Shown here one piece after another: positions 48,357-59,296 of a DNA stretch of 64,000 bases. The stretch comes from Armillaria gallica (lineage: Eukaryota > Basidiomycota > Agaricomycetes > Agaricales > Physalacriaceae), in the NCBI GenBank assembly GCA_037576215.1, contig JBANDB010000017.1:558001-622000 (forward strand), given 5' to 3'. Every line of letters starts with the position of its first letter. Position 1 is the first letter of the stretch. The notes beneath the pieces are model-generated. The model was given only the letters and a program-made list of their open reading frames with translations. It did no database searches and was not told the DNA's origin. A program made the translations under genes and the position numbers.

Positions 48357-50592
48357 TTAAAGAAACGCTAATGTCACGAAATGTTTCAGCGAAACCGGGT
48401 TGGCAGATTCCAAGCACATCGAGAAGAATGATGCCAGAAAAGATACCAAGCTGACCTCTTGCGTTAGCGGAGGAGACAAAATTCAGAAATCGCGGACTAA
48501 CCCCCACATAAGAAGTGCGTAAGGAGTGCTGTACATGATCGACAATCGTTCAAACCCTATATTCATCTGCCAATGCCGCTCGAGGAAATCCGTCTGTGAG
48601 GCGGTGAGATCGTCAGTAGAGTACAAAGAGATCAAGCGCACCACAACTGCGACGTCGAAATGCTTCAGGGTGTTATGGTGATTCATGAGTAAAAGGCCGA
48701 TGATGATAGTAGCCATGTTACTGGCGACAGATAGATAGCATAGAATTTGGGTCACATAACGGTGCTGCTGATTTGCCCCCTTATCGTCGGCCGAAAGTAA
48801 AGCAAGAAAGACCATATTAACCGCGAGAAGGATAGTTGCCTAGTCGTGTCATTCATACAACTCTTCCTTAAAGCTTATCAAAGGACCATACGCACCAGTC
48901 CGACATGCTGTTGCCATTTATCCGTAATCTGCTCCATGAGACACTGCCACGGCTCCCTTGAAATTAGTCTATCCACCCAGACCTTATGAAGCGAAGTATA
49001 GTTCTTGATCGGCGTATAGAATAGTAAGAGGTTCATCGTCCTGAACGGAATGGTTCGTTTCGCGTTGATATGATCGTATCCGTAAACAGATTCATCCCGA
49101 TAGGTTCGAGCATCTCGTTGACCGTGATAGTTGAGAATTTGGTCGCGTACTGGTCATTACAATCGGTTGGTGCAAAACCACAAAAAGGACGTGATACTCA
49201 CACAAGGCCATCATGTACGACGCTGAAGGTTCTTTCAGCGAAAAGAGAAAGTAGGCATCATAGACGAGGCTTACCTGCCACTTGGGATGCGTCTAATTCT
49301 GATTTGTGGTTCTCTTGAGAGCAATGTCATTGATACGGTGGAATGTCTTACCTTCTGCTAAGATAATGCTTTTGCTCATGATTTTCAGCTTGTCAATGCT
49401 GCAAGAAACGGTTGAAATGGTTTCGGCCATGTTCACATCTGCGAAAAAGAAAAGTTCAGTTCTACATTGTACGAGGCAAAGGATGAAGAAAAGAATCAAC
49501 CTGCTTCAGCAAGCAAGATGGATTCTTTGACTGATTTCCACTGTGCTTTCGTAAGTCGGTGAAGGTCGCTGAAATAATAATGATGGGTCCTTCGAGATAT
49601 TACTATCGGCAATCATTAAAGGATGCGAAGAGAACTACCAGTATTCTTTCTGTAGGTACCCTTCCGGAATAAGTTAGCCTCGCGACGTAACGTGTTCAAG
49701 CCGCCAACTTACTGCGAATCAAATCCGGGCTCATTCTCCCCTGAGCTCAAGCAGATAACCGTCCAGTCTGCACTTGGAGAGCCAGAAGATGCACTCCGCA
49801 TCGTGATTGACAATGTAATATCTACAACGAAAGCGATCATCACCTTCCCACGCAGGCAGCTCGTACTCTGTAATTTCTACGTATAGATGCCAGGACTTGA
49901 TGCGATCGAAGGATTCGGACCTTTTCGAAATGGCGTCCTTAAGTATACCGATGTATATAGCTACCTTCTCAGTAATGCCTCTGTCATATAACCACTCTTC
50001 GGTGATTATTTTCTATAAGAAATTTCAGATTCAATTTCACCATCGAAACAGTAGAAAGACGCACATCGTGTTCATGATAAAAATATGGCTTACCATCTGA
50101 ATGCGTATGCATCGAGTCCAACCCGTAGGCAGAACTTCTTCCTCTCCGCTACGACAATGAGTCAAAATTCTGACAACCTCGTGAGATGGTACACGTACGT
50201 TTGAGGCGAGATGCGCCTATATGTGTTGAAGTCAATTTGCATAGCAGGTACCGTGAATTTTGCATGGGAAAATTCGTCTCTAAACACTGTGATGTTGATC
50301 ATCATTGCGCGGAGCGAAAGGAGAACACTGGCATGGTCGACTTCCTGTCGTAGTGTCCTATACTAGACGGAAGCGATTCTTCGAACTCTTTCTCGACAAT
50401 GGACCACTCGTATGTCGACTCGGGTATACTGCTTTGAGGTATGATTATCGATTCGCTAGACTTCAGGTTCGGTGAACTGGCAGCTGTGGTAACCTCTCGT
50501 TCGACAATGGCATGCGAGGCCGACACATGGTCTTCATCAGGAGTATCTTGTATCTCATGGGATTGTGCAGCAAGGCTGAAACTTGAATGCAT
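48357..50592 (-). CDS. WW-domain multi-pass membrane protein (gene A2), last residues lost
   Basis: A copy of gene A1 in inverted orientation. The ATG at 50592 opens MHSSFSLAAQSHEIQDTPDE. The same blocks follow: KFTVPAMQIDFNTYRR, a WW-like domain near 50040-50130, VNMAETISTVSCSIDKLK, RTYRDESVYGYDHI, WQCLMEQITDKWQQHV, ILCYLSVASNMATIIIGLLL and MNIGFERLSIMYSTPYALLM. Two differences stand out. The first intron donor is GCCAGT where A1 has GTCAGT. A 4-base deletion after LALAF makes a TAA at 48357, which removes about ten C-terminal residues. The central exons are well conserved, so function may persist. It is tail to tail with fragment B3. Confidence 0.7.
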
Positions 50593-51825
50593 GGTTGACC
50601 GGCAGGGAAGGTCGCTTGTAAAATGGCTTAAGTAGTTACATAGCGCTGCGCAGCGTCTCTGAATTGTCCGGAACCACCCTGAGCGCTCCAAGCGATACCA
50701 TATATTACGGCCATCGCCTGTATAACGATCAGTATGAAGAAGAGTCAGATGGGGCGGCCCCAGGTTAGATGAATGGCGCAAATATAGTGCAGGCTCCGAT
50801 TTAGTGCGAAAGCATCACACAGGTAGACGCCCGGGATCTAGATTCTAGAGCGTTGAGAGCATGGGTAAAATGAACGGCTGAAGTGACCTGTGAGCCATGT
50901 TCGTATCTTCATCAACGCTTTCATCGTCATCTGGTCCAGTACTAGCTTTTGTGCTTCATTCGTTAATATTTAATCCCGCTGGGATTGAGGCCAGTGAACT
51001 TGTGCTCCTCCTTTCATCTAGCAGAGTTTGTGATGGTAAGACCTGTTTCGGGATACTTTTGTCGTCTCTGGAGCAGCAGAAGAAAAGGTATCGGAAAAAA
51101 TTATTTTTGGCCCACAGACACGCTTATTTCCTATCAGGCGTCTGCATTACCATCGACCCTAGGATGAGTTCCCACAGAATGCTACCCCCGGTAGGGTGTT
51201 GTTTGGCGCTCTGGACCGCGGAGGTACCCACATTTTGCGAGCGAGGCACAATATGTATGTATGACTGGAGACTTTTGGGTGTACGCGGTACCTCCAGTAA
51301 ATCCCGAGCCAAGGGCGGATAATACCGGCAGTAGCAAGGAGACAGAAGGACGACGTTTTCACCCATTAAAAAGCGACTTAAACACTCGTTGTATGTGTGA
51401 AAATAACCTTGTCGAGTCTCAAAGCGATACGAGAAGAAACGAAAGAGATATGACGCAACGAAATGATGAGGACGACATCAAAAAATGAAGTTAGCGGGAA
51501 CCGTGACGTTTGCAGTTGTTTGGCACCGGACTGATATTGCTGATATCAAGTTGGCAGCCAAATCTATTCGTTGCGCTCGCAATTACAAGCACATTCGGTT
51601 GTGGTCCACAAAATGTGTGTATGCATACATCGAAAAGCTAGTGTTTCATTCAAGTCCTGAAGCAAAGCAAGAGTTAAAAATGATGGCTACAGAACCAGAT
51701 CCAATGCTGGCGAGATGCAGTAGAGTATGGGGCCTTGATTCCGATGGAGAAGGAAGAGTATTGCGGATGTTACTCGACATCGTGCGTAGCTCATGAACAT
51801 TTTATTGCTTGCAAGAACTGATTCG
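50593..51825. other. Upstream region of A2 and B4
   Basis: It holds copy 2 of the direct repeat (50897-51085). A 103-codon open frame at 51485-51796 (+, MKLAGTVTFAVVWHRTDIAD) has an ATG but no recognised domain and may be chance. Confidence 0.35.
50897..51085 (+). repeat. Direct repeat segment, copy 2
   Basis: It matches 27087-27258, including GTACTAGCTTTTGTGCTTCA and GCAGAGTTTGTGATG. It is in the same orientation as copy 1 although the neighbouring A genes are inverted. Confidence 0.75.
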
Positions 51826-54229
51826 ATGGCTGGCCCTGAAAGGAAACCTTCTGAAACAAAGAAACAGCGGGTCTCAGAGGCTCCTTCCTTCCAAGCTTTG
51901 TCCGCAAGCATGCAGCACGCAGGGCGTACCGAGCCAGGCCTGTCACGAACTTTTATGAGCTCAGTTTCGAGTCGAGCGAGATCCAAGTGCTTTGAAGAGA
52001 GCGGAAGAAAGCGCAAATGCTTACCAACGGTGAGAGTGGTTGTGCCGTTCTGGAATTCACAATTTGATCTTCTTCCTAGGTCATTAACACAGGTTTGTGT
52101 AGATTCAGGGCTGGGACACCTGTTGCTTCTCCACTTCGTCGTCGCACGACAGTCGACAACGGTCTTCTATTGAAAGTCAAGTGCCGGCGCTTCAATCTGC
52201 TATGTTATGGTAGGCAATATTCACGTTTGGTTCTCATTGCCTTGTATAGTGAAATCCCCCATTCTTTTACAGGTAAACATATTCGCCGATATAGCGCTAC
52301 TCCAGCCTCTTATCTGGATTCAACAACCAAATGTTCAACTATGAATGCCATTCGTACGTGACGAAGTTGGATGGATTCATGCACTTCTGGCATGTTTATT
52401 ATTGACTAACAGAGAGAACATGGATCAAGTGGTGCACCGCTAGCATGCTTTGTCTGACCAAACCGTAATGAAGAAATATCACTGAATAGGATTTTGAATC
52501 CCGGTGAATGATTCGTCCTGATTACAGGTGCTGACGGGTCAGGCAAGACGACGCGACTACTCGACTTCAAACGCGATGCGGTGCCTTCGGGATACTCAGT
52601 CATTTAGTACGTTCTTTGACAAAGGATGGGACCACTGCGTGGCACTGATTAAGAGAAGTTTGCCTTTGGCCTTGCCAATGAACGATGATTTGAAGACATT
52701 CTGGCATTCCATCTACAAGGCCGTTGAGCCCCCCGCAAAGGATTTGAAACCATTCTCTAATGGATCCGACTTCGTGGCATACGTTGAAGGAATAAAGGGG
52801 AAGTTCCTTGCTCTCATCGATGATATCGACAAGCTTGCTACCGCTTCACCTCTTGTATACCGCGAGTTTTTCCGAGTTCTTTCAGTCCTCCATCAATCAC
52901 GCCCTGAATTCTATGCAATTGCAATGGGGACATGGGGCATTGCGAACTTGGCCATCACGTCGAGTATAGAACCTTCCAACATGGTTATTCCCAGGTTCCT
53001 TATTTTTCTCGTCCGTAAGTGGAAGACCTCTTCTACGGGTTTCAAAAAAATGGTCATTTTCTTCTTGATCCTAATGTTGTCAGTGATATATGGTCGCGGT
53101 CTAGCGAGTGCGTATCAAGTTGTAGCCTAAATCATCCCTGATTCGAGTCACGTAGCCATCCCGCTACAGTCTGCCTTTGCGGACAATTCATCCGAGAAAG
53201 ATTCCAACAGCTACGTGGTGACCAGACCCCACACGTATCGCTTGCCGCTTGGAAACGCTGTTCCATTCCGGAATTGTACCAATGGAACGGTCGCAGCCCA
53301 GCGTACAAAAGGGTGTTTCAGTCGCTCCAAAAACCCGATGCCCACGATGCGGTAACTTTTCTCCGCTATTACTTCCTTGGCGATCTGGACCCCGTTCATG
53401 TTCATCTTCCTGGGAGGATGCCATCGCCGATTCTTTGACTGCCGAGGGCATGCTCATTCAGTCGGACAGGTTTCGGGTTGAATATCGGGTGACTTCAGCA
53501 TTTGTAGATGGTTTCTTATGCACAAAGCTGCTCTCCGCCAAATATCCTATCCGTTCTCGAGATGCACCGCCTGTGGTTGACAAAAAGCTTGTAGTCCTCG
53601 ATGCTGTTAAGGAAGCAACGCGCCATTTCGAGAGGGGTCTCCTCCAGGACGATTCTCTTAGGTCACATAAAGTTGCGGATCTTTCTGTTGATTGGCGTAC
53701 CAGAGCGCAAGCCCCACGTCAAGGCCTGTATACTGCCGAGTTGGCAAGAATCCTCTCAACTTGGATGACTACATCTGAAGGCTGGTCCGTCACCACTGAC
53801 TGGTATTCGAGTACTATTGGCATGCATTCGTACATCACCATAAAGAAAGGAACGCCGGCCGCCAAGCACACCGTCATTATAGCTGTGCTAGTAACGGGGG
53901 ATGCAGATTCCGTCCACTTGCGGGTTCTGGGTCTGACGGAATATAAAGAACTCCTAGGTGCGGATGGAGCTTGGCCTGTCCATTTTACGCGCGAGGATGA
54001 CTACGAGCCGGTTTGGCAGACATCCGACCCGCTGGAGAAGGGGGTAGATGTAGTCCACTTCCAGCATGATCCCATTTTTGAGCGCGCTATGATGAGCGCA
54101 CAATGGAAAGGCCTTCAAGGACAGATCCATCAGATCATAAAAGAGGTCTTCAAAATGTTTGTGCTGCCGCCACGTACTGATAAAGAATTATACGATTTCC
54201 TTGTATCCGAGTTCTGTGAATTTCGTTGA
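51826..54229 (+). pseudogene. P-loop NTPase family, copy B4, several breaks
   Basis: The start MAGPERKPSETKKQRVSE and the arginine-rich SSVSSRARSKCFEESGRKRK suggest a basic, possibly nuclear-targeted head. The P-loop exon has LITGADGSGKTTRLLDFK and ends GYSVIY before a 52-base intron (52607-52658), as in B1. Just upstream of the P-loop, an Arg codon (CGA in B1 and B2) is TGA, and a second TGA lies about 65 bases before it. Walker B is FLALIDDIDKLATAS. Near 52994 the frame shifts and a TAA replaces a Glu codon before VEDLFYGFQ. Another shift lies near 53417. From ADSLTAEGMLIQSDRF on, the C-terminal domain is open to 54229, with a 20-residue insert after HFERGLLQDD and a longer tail than B1. 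Confidence 0.7.
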
Positions 54230-54717
54230 TAATATCTTCATTGTACTTGAAAGTGTCAATCATGCGAGAAGTATGTTTAGACGCTTACGTGCATGTGTGG
54301 GCCCCATAACAGAAAAGCTCTTGTGTGAAATGGTAAGAAAGCGGCGGAGAAATTAGCAAGACCGAACGGTGAACTTACATTCTCTGTCAGAAAGCATAAG
54401 TTTCATAAGCGCGTTCAGTGGGATCGCAAATTCATTGACGCTCTGTGCATCCGAGTCGATGGTTACGTGCGTGAATTGATACAAACACGTAGGCTCAGTA
54501 TTCGGAATGGCATCTCTGTGTGTCATAGTGAAGCATTTCACGACCGGAATGCCTTGCAAGTAGGGAGTTCCTATTACGTTTTGAGACTGCTGCCAATCTC
54601 ATAATATGCATTCCATTACATGGGAGACATACTGGACTTTAACTTCTGATAAGCTACCTTTTAACTACGCATACTAATGTACAAACCTTATCTTACACAA
54701 ACACAATACTGTTCGAA
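54230..54717. other. Intergenic region, nothing recognised
   Basis: Short open frames only, between the end of B4 and the end of the P450 gene. Confidence 0.4.
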
Positions 54718-56934
54718 CTAGGGAGCCAGATCTGCAGTCTGCTCAACAAGTTTCCTAGAAAGCTCACTCCTCGGCGTAATAGTACACTTGAAAGGCAACG
54801 GATGTCTAGCAGGACCGAGATGAAGACGAAAACATGAGAAAGTTCAGTGCGGACTCACGAGATCATTCCCGACGCAAACGCCGCTTGCGTGTGTATGGGC
54901 TTTCCGTCTTCGTCGTGTCCCGGAGAAATATCGAAGGCGCTGAGAATACATGCCACGGACACCCAGAGCTGGCCTTCAGCCATGAACCTCCCTGGGCAAA
55001 TACGACGTCCGTATCCAAAGGCTACGGAGACGTGGTCGAATACCGGGCTGCCTTTCCCAACACCGAGGAATCGCTCGGGGTTGAATCTTCCAGGATCTGT
55101 ATAAGTGACTGGATCGTGTAATATGGTCCTGGTGGATAGGGTAAGGTACTGCGAAGGGCGACAACATAGTGATAAACTCACCAGCTGTTACCGACAATTG
55201 TGGTGCCTGCGGGAATAAAGTAGCCGTTGTATTCGTCGTCGTGCGTCACCATATGCGGTAGACCTACTAAGTTGTCGATACTTCGTCTTGTACAATCTCC
55301 AGCGAGTGTTACTTACCAAGGGGCGCGACAGGATTCCATCTGCGAAGATGTGTTTGAGCACATGGAAGCACCCGTCCGTTAGGAGGAAGGACCCACCTGA
55401 GCACCTCTCTGACTACAGCGTCAACGTACGGAAGAGACCCGCGGTCGCTAAAGTCAGGAAGTCGGCCTTGCCCGATAACAGTGTCGATTTCGCGCCTGGC
55501 CTTGTTTTGGACGTCGGGATACAGGACCATGGCGAGAACGAACGAGGAAAGGGAGGATACAGTCTACACAGCGACAGGTGAGATAAGACTATGAGAAGAT
55601 ACAAGAACAGTCGCACGCTTTCGGCTCCGGCTGTAAGAAGCACGATTAAAATAGGATAAAGACCATTTAAAAGGAGTCGCCTACCAGCCAAGGCAAGTCC
55701 TGCACAATTACGGATCGTATCCTCGTGCTGCTTATTTTCTTTCTTCGATTCCAAGTCATCGAGAAGGTAGGAAACAAAGCACGGAGCAGCCGTTCCTTGT
55801 TTCTGTTCAATGAAGGGTCAAACCTCAGTGGCAGAGAACGATAGTAACAAGACTGACCAAAGCATTCTTAACAGCTTCATAAGGAGCATCACGCATTTCC
55901 AAGACTGCTTTCCTCCACTCTCGAGCTTTCCTCTTGAATCCGGCGAGCGGCATGAACTCGGGAACGTGTTTTACTATTGAGGTGGGAATCAAGCTATGTA
56001 CGCGTGTGATATGATGCAAAAACGTACGAATAGGGAAGATGTCGACAAGGAAAGCACCAGGATGCGCGGCTTTCGCCATCCCATCCAGGGCCTTCTCGGC
56101 CACGGTGATATATCGGTCGTCTTCATCTGATACCTCTATACCGTAAGTGACATTCATGATCGTACTGGCTGAATTACTGTGGTAACAATACGTCAATAAG
56201 ATAGGGTCTCTTTGGGATAAGTAATGGTACGCACTGGCGAAGGTGCTCCAATAATTCTTCGGGTTCGTGCAGCAGACGACGAAGCAGCTTGTGGGCTTCC
56301 TTAAGTTGAATAGGCCAGTAGACTGACACAACGGAAGCTTGGAAGTGCGCGTGGAAGATTTTCCGATGGGCTTTCCAGCGTTCACCTATTGGACAATCAA
56401 TCAGAAAGATTAAAGACACCGAGGAAAAACGACATACCGTACGGCATATGTCCGAAACTCCAGTCCCAGCCCATTCTAGAGCGTCGTTATGACACAAGAC
56501 TGTGAATCAAGACGAAAGGCGTACAGATCATTGATCATAGGTAATTCATTTCGGTCGGAATAGTTGGAAGAGCGCTTCTCGAATAAATCATTTGCAACCT
56601 GGTAGGTGTTGACGACCAGGATCGTTTTCCCAAAGACGCTCAAGAATACGAGGTCCCCTGTAATTTTGTCAGATCAAAAAAAAAAGAACACAGAGGAAAG
56701 GGAGGACCTACCGTGATCTCGAGCAAGCCTGTTGTACCGAGCAGCTTCACTGTCGCGTGGGATGTCCAGAAGGTTGCCGATAATGGGAAGAGGCTTTGGC
56801 CCAGGAGGCAATGGAAGGCGACGAGGATTAGCACGCAGACGCGCCTGCCTCAAATACGAGAGGACCAATACGCCAAGGATCACAAAGAGGAGCTCTTTCA
56901 CATTGCCTTGCATTATAGCGAGTTCAAAATCCAT
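54718..56934 (-). CDS. Cytochrome P450 monooxygenase
   Basis: A complete fungal P450. The ATG at 56934 gives MDFELAIMQGNVKELLFVIL, a membrane anchor, then the proline hinge RLPLPPGPKPLPIIGNLLDI. It continues with WSFGHMPYGERWKAHRKIFH (helix C), LALAAGAESTVSSLSSFVLA (helix I), REVLRWNPVAPLGLPH, where EVLR is the ExxR of helix K, and TDPGRFNPERFLG. The heme-binding loop FGYGRRICPGRF lies at about 54985-55019, with the cysteine codon at 54996-54998. The stop is at 54718. About ten introns are needed; one of them splits EVLR/WNPVAP. The sequence type (CYP620/CYP5144-like in style) is common in mushrooms for oxidation of plant or secondary compounds; the exact family is not assigned. No defect is seen. 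Confidence 0.92.
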
Positions 56935-57595
56935 GAGAGGCAAGAGAACAAGGAAACAAGCTCTGGGTAATCACTTGGTCCTGATTTTTATACATCGGCG
57001 TTCAGGGTGGTCTCTCATTCGTGAGTTTATTGTCCCATCACCATTCAGGTCAGGGTACAAGTAAATGTGCGTCGTATTAATCAAAAAAAGGTTATCAGCT
57101 CTTCGGCTCGGTCAGAAAAATAGACTTGAGCCTTTGTTGTGCCCCGGATATGGACAAGTCCCTTGCGTTCGGACCCAATTTAACAAAGCCGCCGGGAGAT
57201 GAAAAGTAAGACATTTGTTGCTGAACAACGAACGGCGGTCTCAGATATCCGATCGAGATAGGGTATGTCCAAGTGATCGCTAGTTGTTTAAATTTTTATC
57301 AGTCTATATGGTAACCTAGAGCGTTCTGTAAGACACCGAACGTCAACGGAGGATAAAATAAATGTATACAAGCGCACCGATGACATCCTGGCTACTGAAT
57401 ATGGCTACCTAACGTATGTTCGCTTAGGTGCTGCGTACCATATGTAATTTACAATACAACATATGATAGTACACATAGCAATTTTGGTGGTACATAGAAG
57501 ATAGAACATGAATATAATTCCCTGAAACAATACTGCACGCGAATCAGCCATGCCACAGATGAACAAGACTGGCTAACCTCACGAAATTCAAGATA
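56935..57595. other. Intergenic region, nothing recognised
   Basis: Upstream of the P450 gene and downstream of the GTPBP-like gene. AT-rich near 57280-57480, no gene seen. Confidence 0.4.
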
Positions 57596-59035
57596 TCAAG
57601 ATAGCGAGAAGCCGCCAAAGTCTAAAAAGGCCTCTTCAATGGACATCTTGCGGACAACAAGAGCTTCGACGATGAGTCGAGGTTGGTCTTTGCCTTCTTC
57701 AGCACTGGATGATGCAATTGAAGTGTAGGGCGCAGAAGGAGAGGGAGTTGCGAAAACGTCGTCGTCGCCTGGGACCTCCTCAGTGTCTGGCTCGACGAGG
57801 CTGATAGATGGGATGTCTTCATCCACTGTCACCGTCGGAGGTTCCGCAGAAACTGACTGACGGTCGACCGACACGTGAAGCTCTCCAAGCCCAGAGACAA
57901 GGGTGTTGGTCGAGTCGGGAGCTGCTCTGTCGTTCGATCCCGTCTCCTGCTTTGCTGCCTCCTCCGTATGCGATCGAACGTCTACGGCTTGATCTGCATC
58001 TTGGGGTGGCCCGATTGAATTCGACGCGAACGCCATCAGAGCGTTGCGCCTTTCTTCCCTTCTGCGATCCCGTGCCTGCCGCCGGTTGAGTCCCTTGGTA
58101 GCCTTTCGTTGTTCATCTGTAGATATGAGCGACGGAGCCGAAGAAGAGGTGAGCACATCATGCAGATGGTGTTTAGCTTTCTTTTTTGCGCCTCTGTTGT
58201 TGCGCTTGGTTTCTGCGGAAGAAAGCAACACCGGGTTACTGGAAACTCGGGTACGAAAAGGCCGGGGCTTGAAGACCGAGGAAATTTCCAAATCGATAGA
58301 ATACTGGTGCTGGGATGGAGGAGACTCAAGGTCAGACTCGGTGTCTGCTTGCTCTGCGGTGTCTAACTCAAGGTCCATTGAAAACACGTCAACAGAAGAG
58401 GAGGAAGAGCCAGGAGTGCTGTGTGATAAAGAGCGTTGATGAAGTGAAAGGGTCCCGGAAAGTGTCCCAGGAGGTACACCCTCACCGGGCTCCTCGGCGT
58501 CCGTCGTAGAGAGTTCCGTCTCTGTTTCAGTACCTGTCGTCGTACCCTCCGATCCAACCCTAAATTCAGTTTTTCTTCCCCGCCTAGCAACACCACTGCT
58601 GTCCTCAAGGATCGCGAGGGTTGCCAAAGCAGCTGGTACCTCGATTTCCTTCACCACGATAACGCTAGCACCTATTTCCCCAGCCATCATCTCCAAGGTC
58701 TCCAGCGTCTGTTCCAGGTCTGCGCGCGGCAGGCCGACCAAGGCACCTGAATCAGCCACGCCTAATTCATAGTATGCCTGGCCTCCTCCTTCCAGTAGAC
58801 GCCACTTGAGCTGTGTGACCAGGCGCGCAAAGCGAGCGGGAGACGGCGATAGCAGCTGAAGCTTGTATTCGACATTGCCATCGTCAGCTTCCGGTACGAG
58901 CTTTGGAATCGCCGTCACCACTGGAGAGGCACTGACAACAGGGTCAGATTGGGGCGAAGATGATGCAGGGGTGGAAATGAGGGAGTCCCAAGGGCTGGGA
59001 ACTCTTGGACTCTCTGATTCAGATTCGCCGAACAT
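57596..59035 (-). CDS. Protein with the N-terminal block of GTPBP1/2 GTPases, no GTPase domain
   Basis: A single exon of 479 codons from the ATG at 59035. Residues 55-100 read VEYKLQLLSPSPARFARLVT and RLLEGGGQAYYELGVADSG, followed by LEQTLETLEMMAGEIGASVI. This is the conserved region that precedes the G domain in GTPBP1/GTPBP2-type translational GTPases. No P-loop or NKxD follows. The rest is disordered: Ser/Thr/Glu-rich with basic patches (RRQARDRRREERR). It ends AFLDFGGFSLS. It may be an intact, stand-alone family member in fungi or act through partner binding; the molecular role is unknown. The start stands head to head with the C9-methyltransferase gene, about 260 bases apart. Confidence 0.75.
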   Translation of the reverse strand: MFGESESESPRVPSPWDSLISTPASSSPQSDPVVSASPVVTAIPKLVPEADDGNVEYKLQLLSPSPARFARLVTQLKWRLLEGGGQAYYELGVADSGALVGLPRADLEQTLETLEMMAGEIGASVIVVKEIEVPAALATLAILEDSSGVARRGRKTEFRVGSEGTTTGTETETELSTTDAEEPGEGVPPGTLSGTLSLHQRSLSHSTPGSSSSSVDVFSMDLELDTAEQADTESDLESPPSQHQYSIDLEISSVFKPRPFRTRVSSNPVLLSSAETKRNNRGAKKKAKHHLHDVLTSSSAPSLISTDEQRKATKGLNRRQARDRRREERRNALMAFASNSIGPPQDADQAVDVRSHTEEAAKQETGSNDRAAPDSTNTLVSGLGELHVSVDRQSVSAEPPTVTVDEDIPSISLVEPDTEEVPGDDDVFATPSPSAPYTSIASSSAEEGKDQPRLIVEALVVRKMSIEEAFLDFGGFSLS

Positions 59036-59296
59036 GCAGTATTCAAGATATGTGATTTTGTCTAGTGATTTGTTGAAATTTATCGATGTATTCGTGGGAT
59101 CATGGCTGTCGAGTTACTGCGCAGAGTGTCGTCGTGTTGCTGAAGGAAAAATTAAACGGACATGATGGAAGAGAGAATTCAAGTTGTCAGAGTGTCAGAC
59201 AGAGTCAAACGTGTGTGCGCAAGCCGTTGGCAAGCAGCCGCAAATATTGGCATTTTCCAAAATAACCCGTTGAACCAACTTTGCTCTCGTTCCACC

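Noticed and set aside
51485..51796. 103-codon open frame with an ATG
   Set aside because: No family resemblance, no repeat partner, and it lies in a region of decayed copies. Not listed as a gene.
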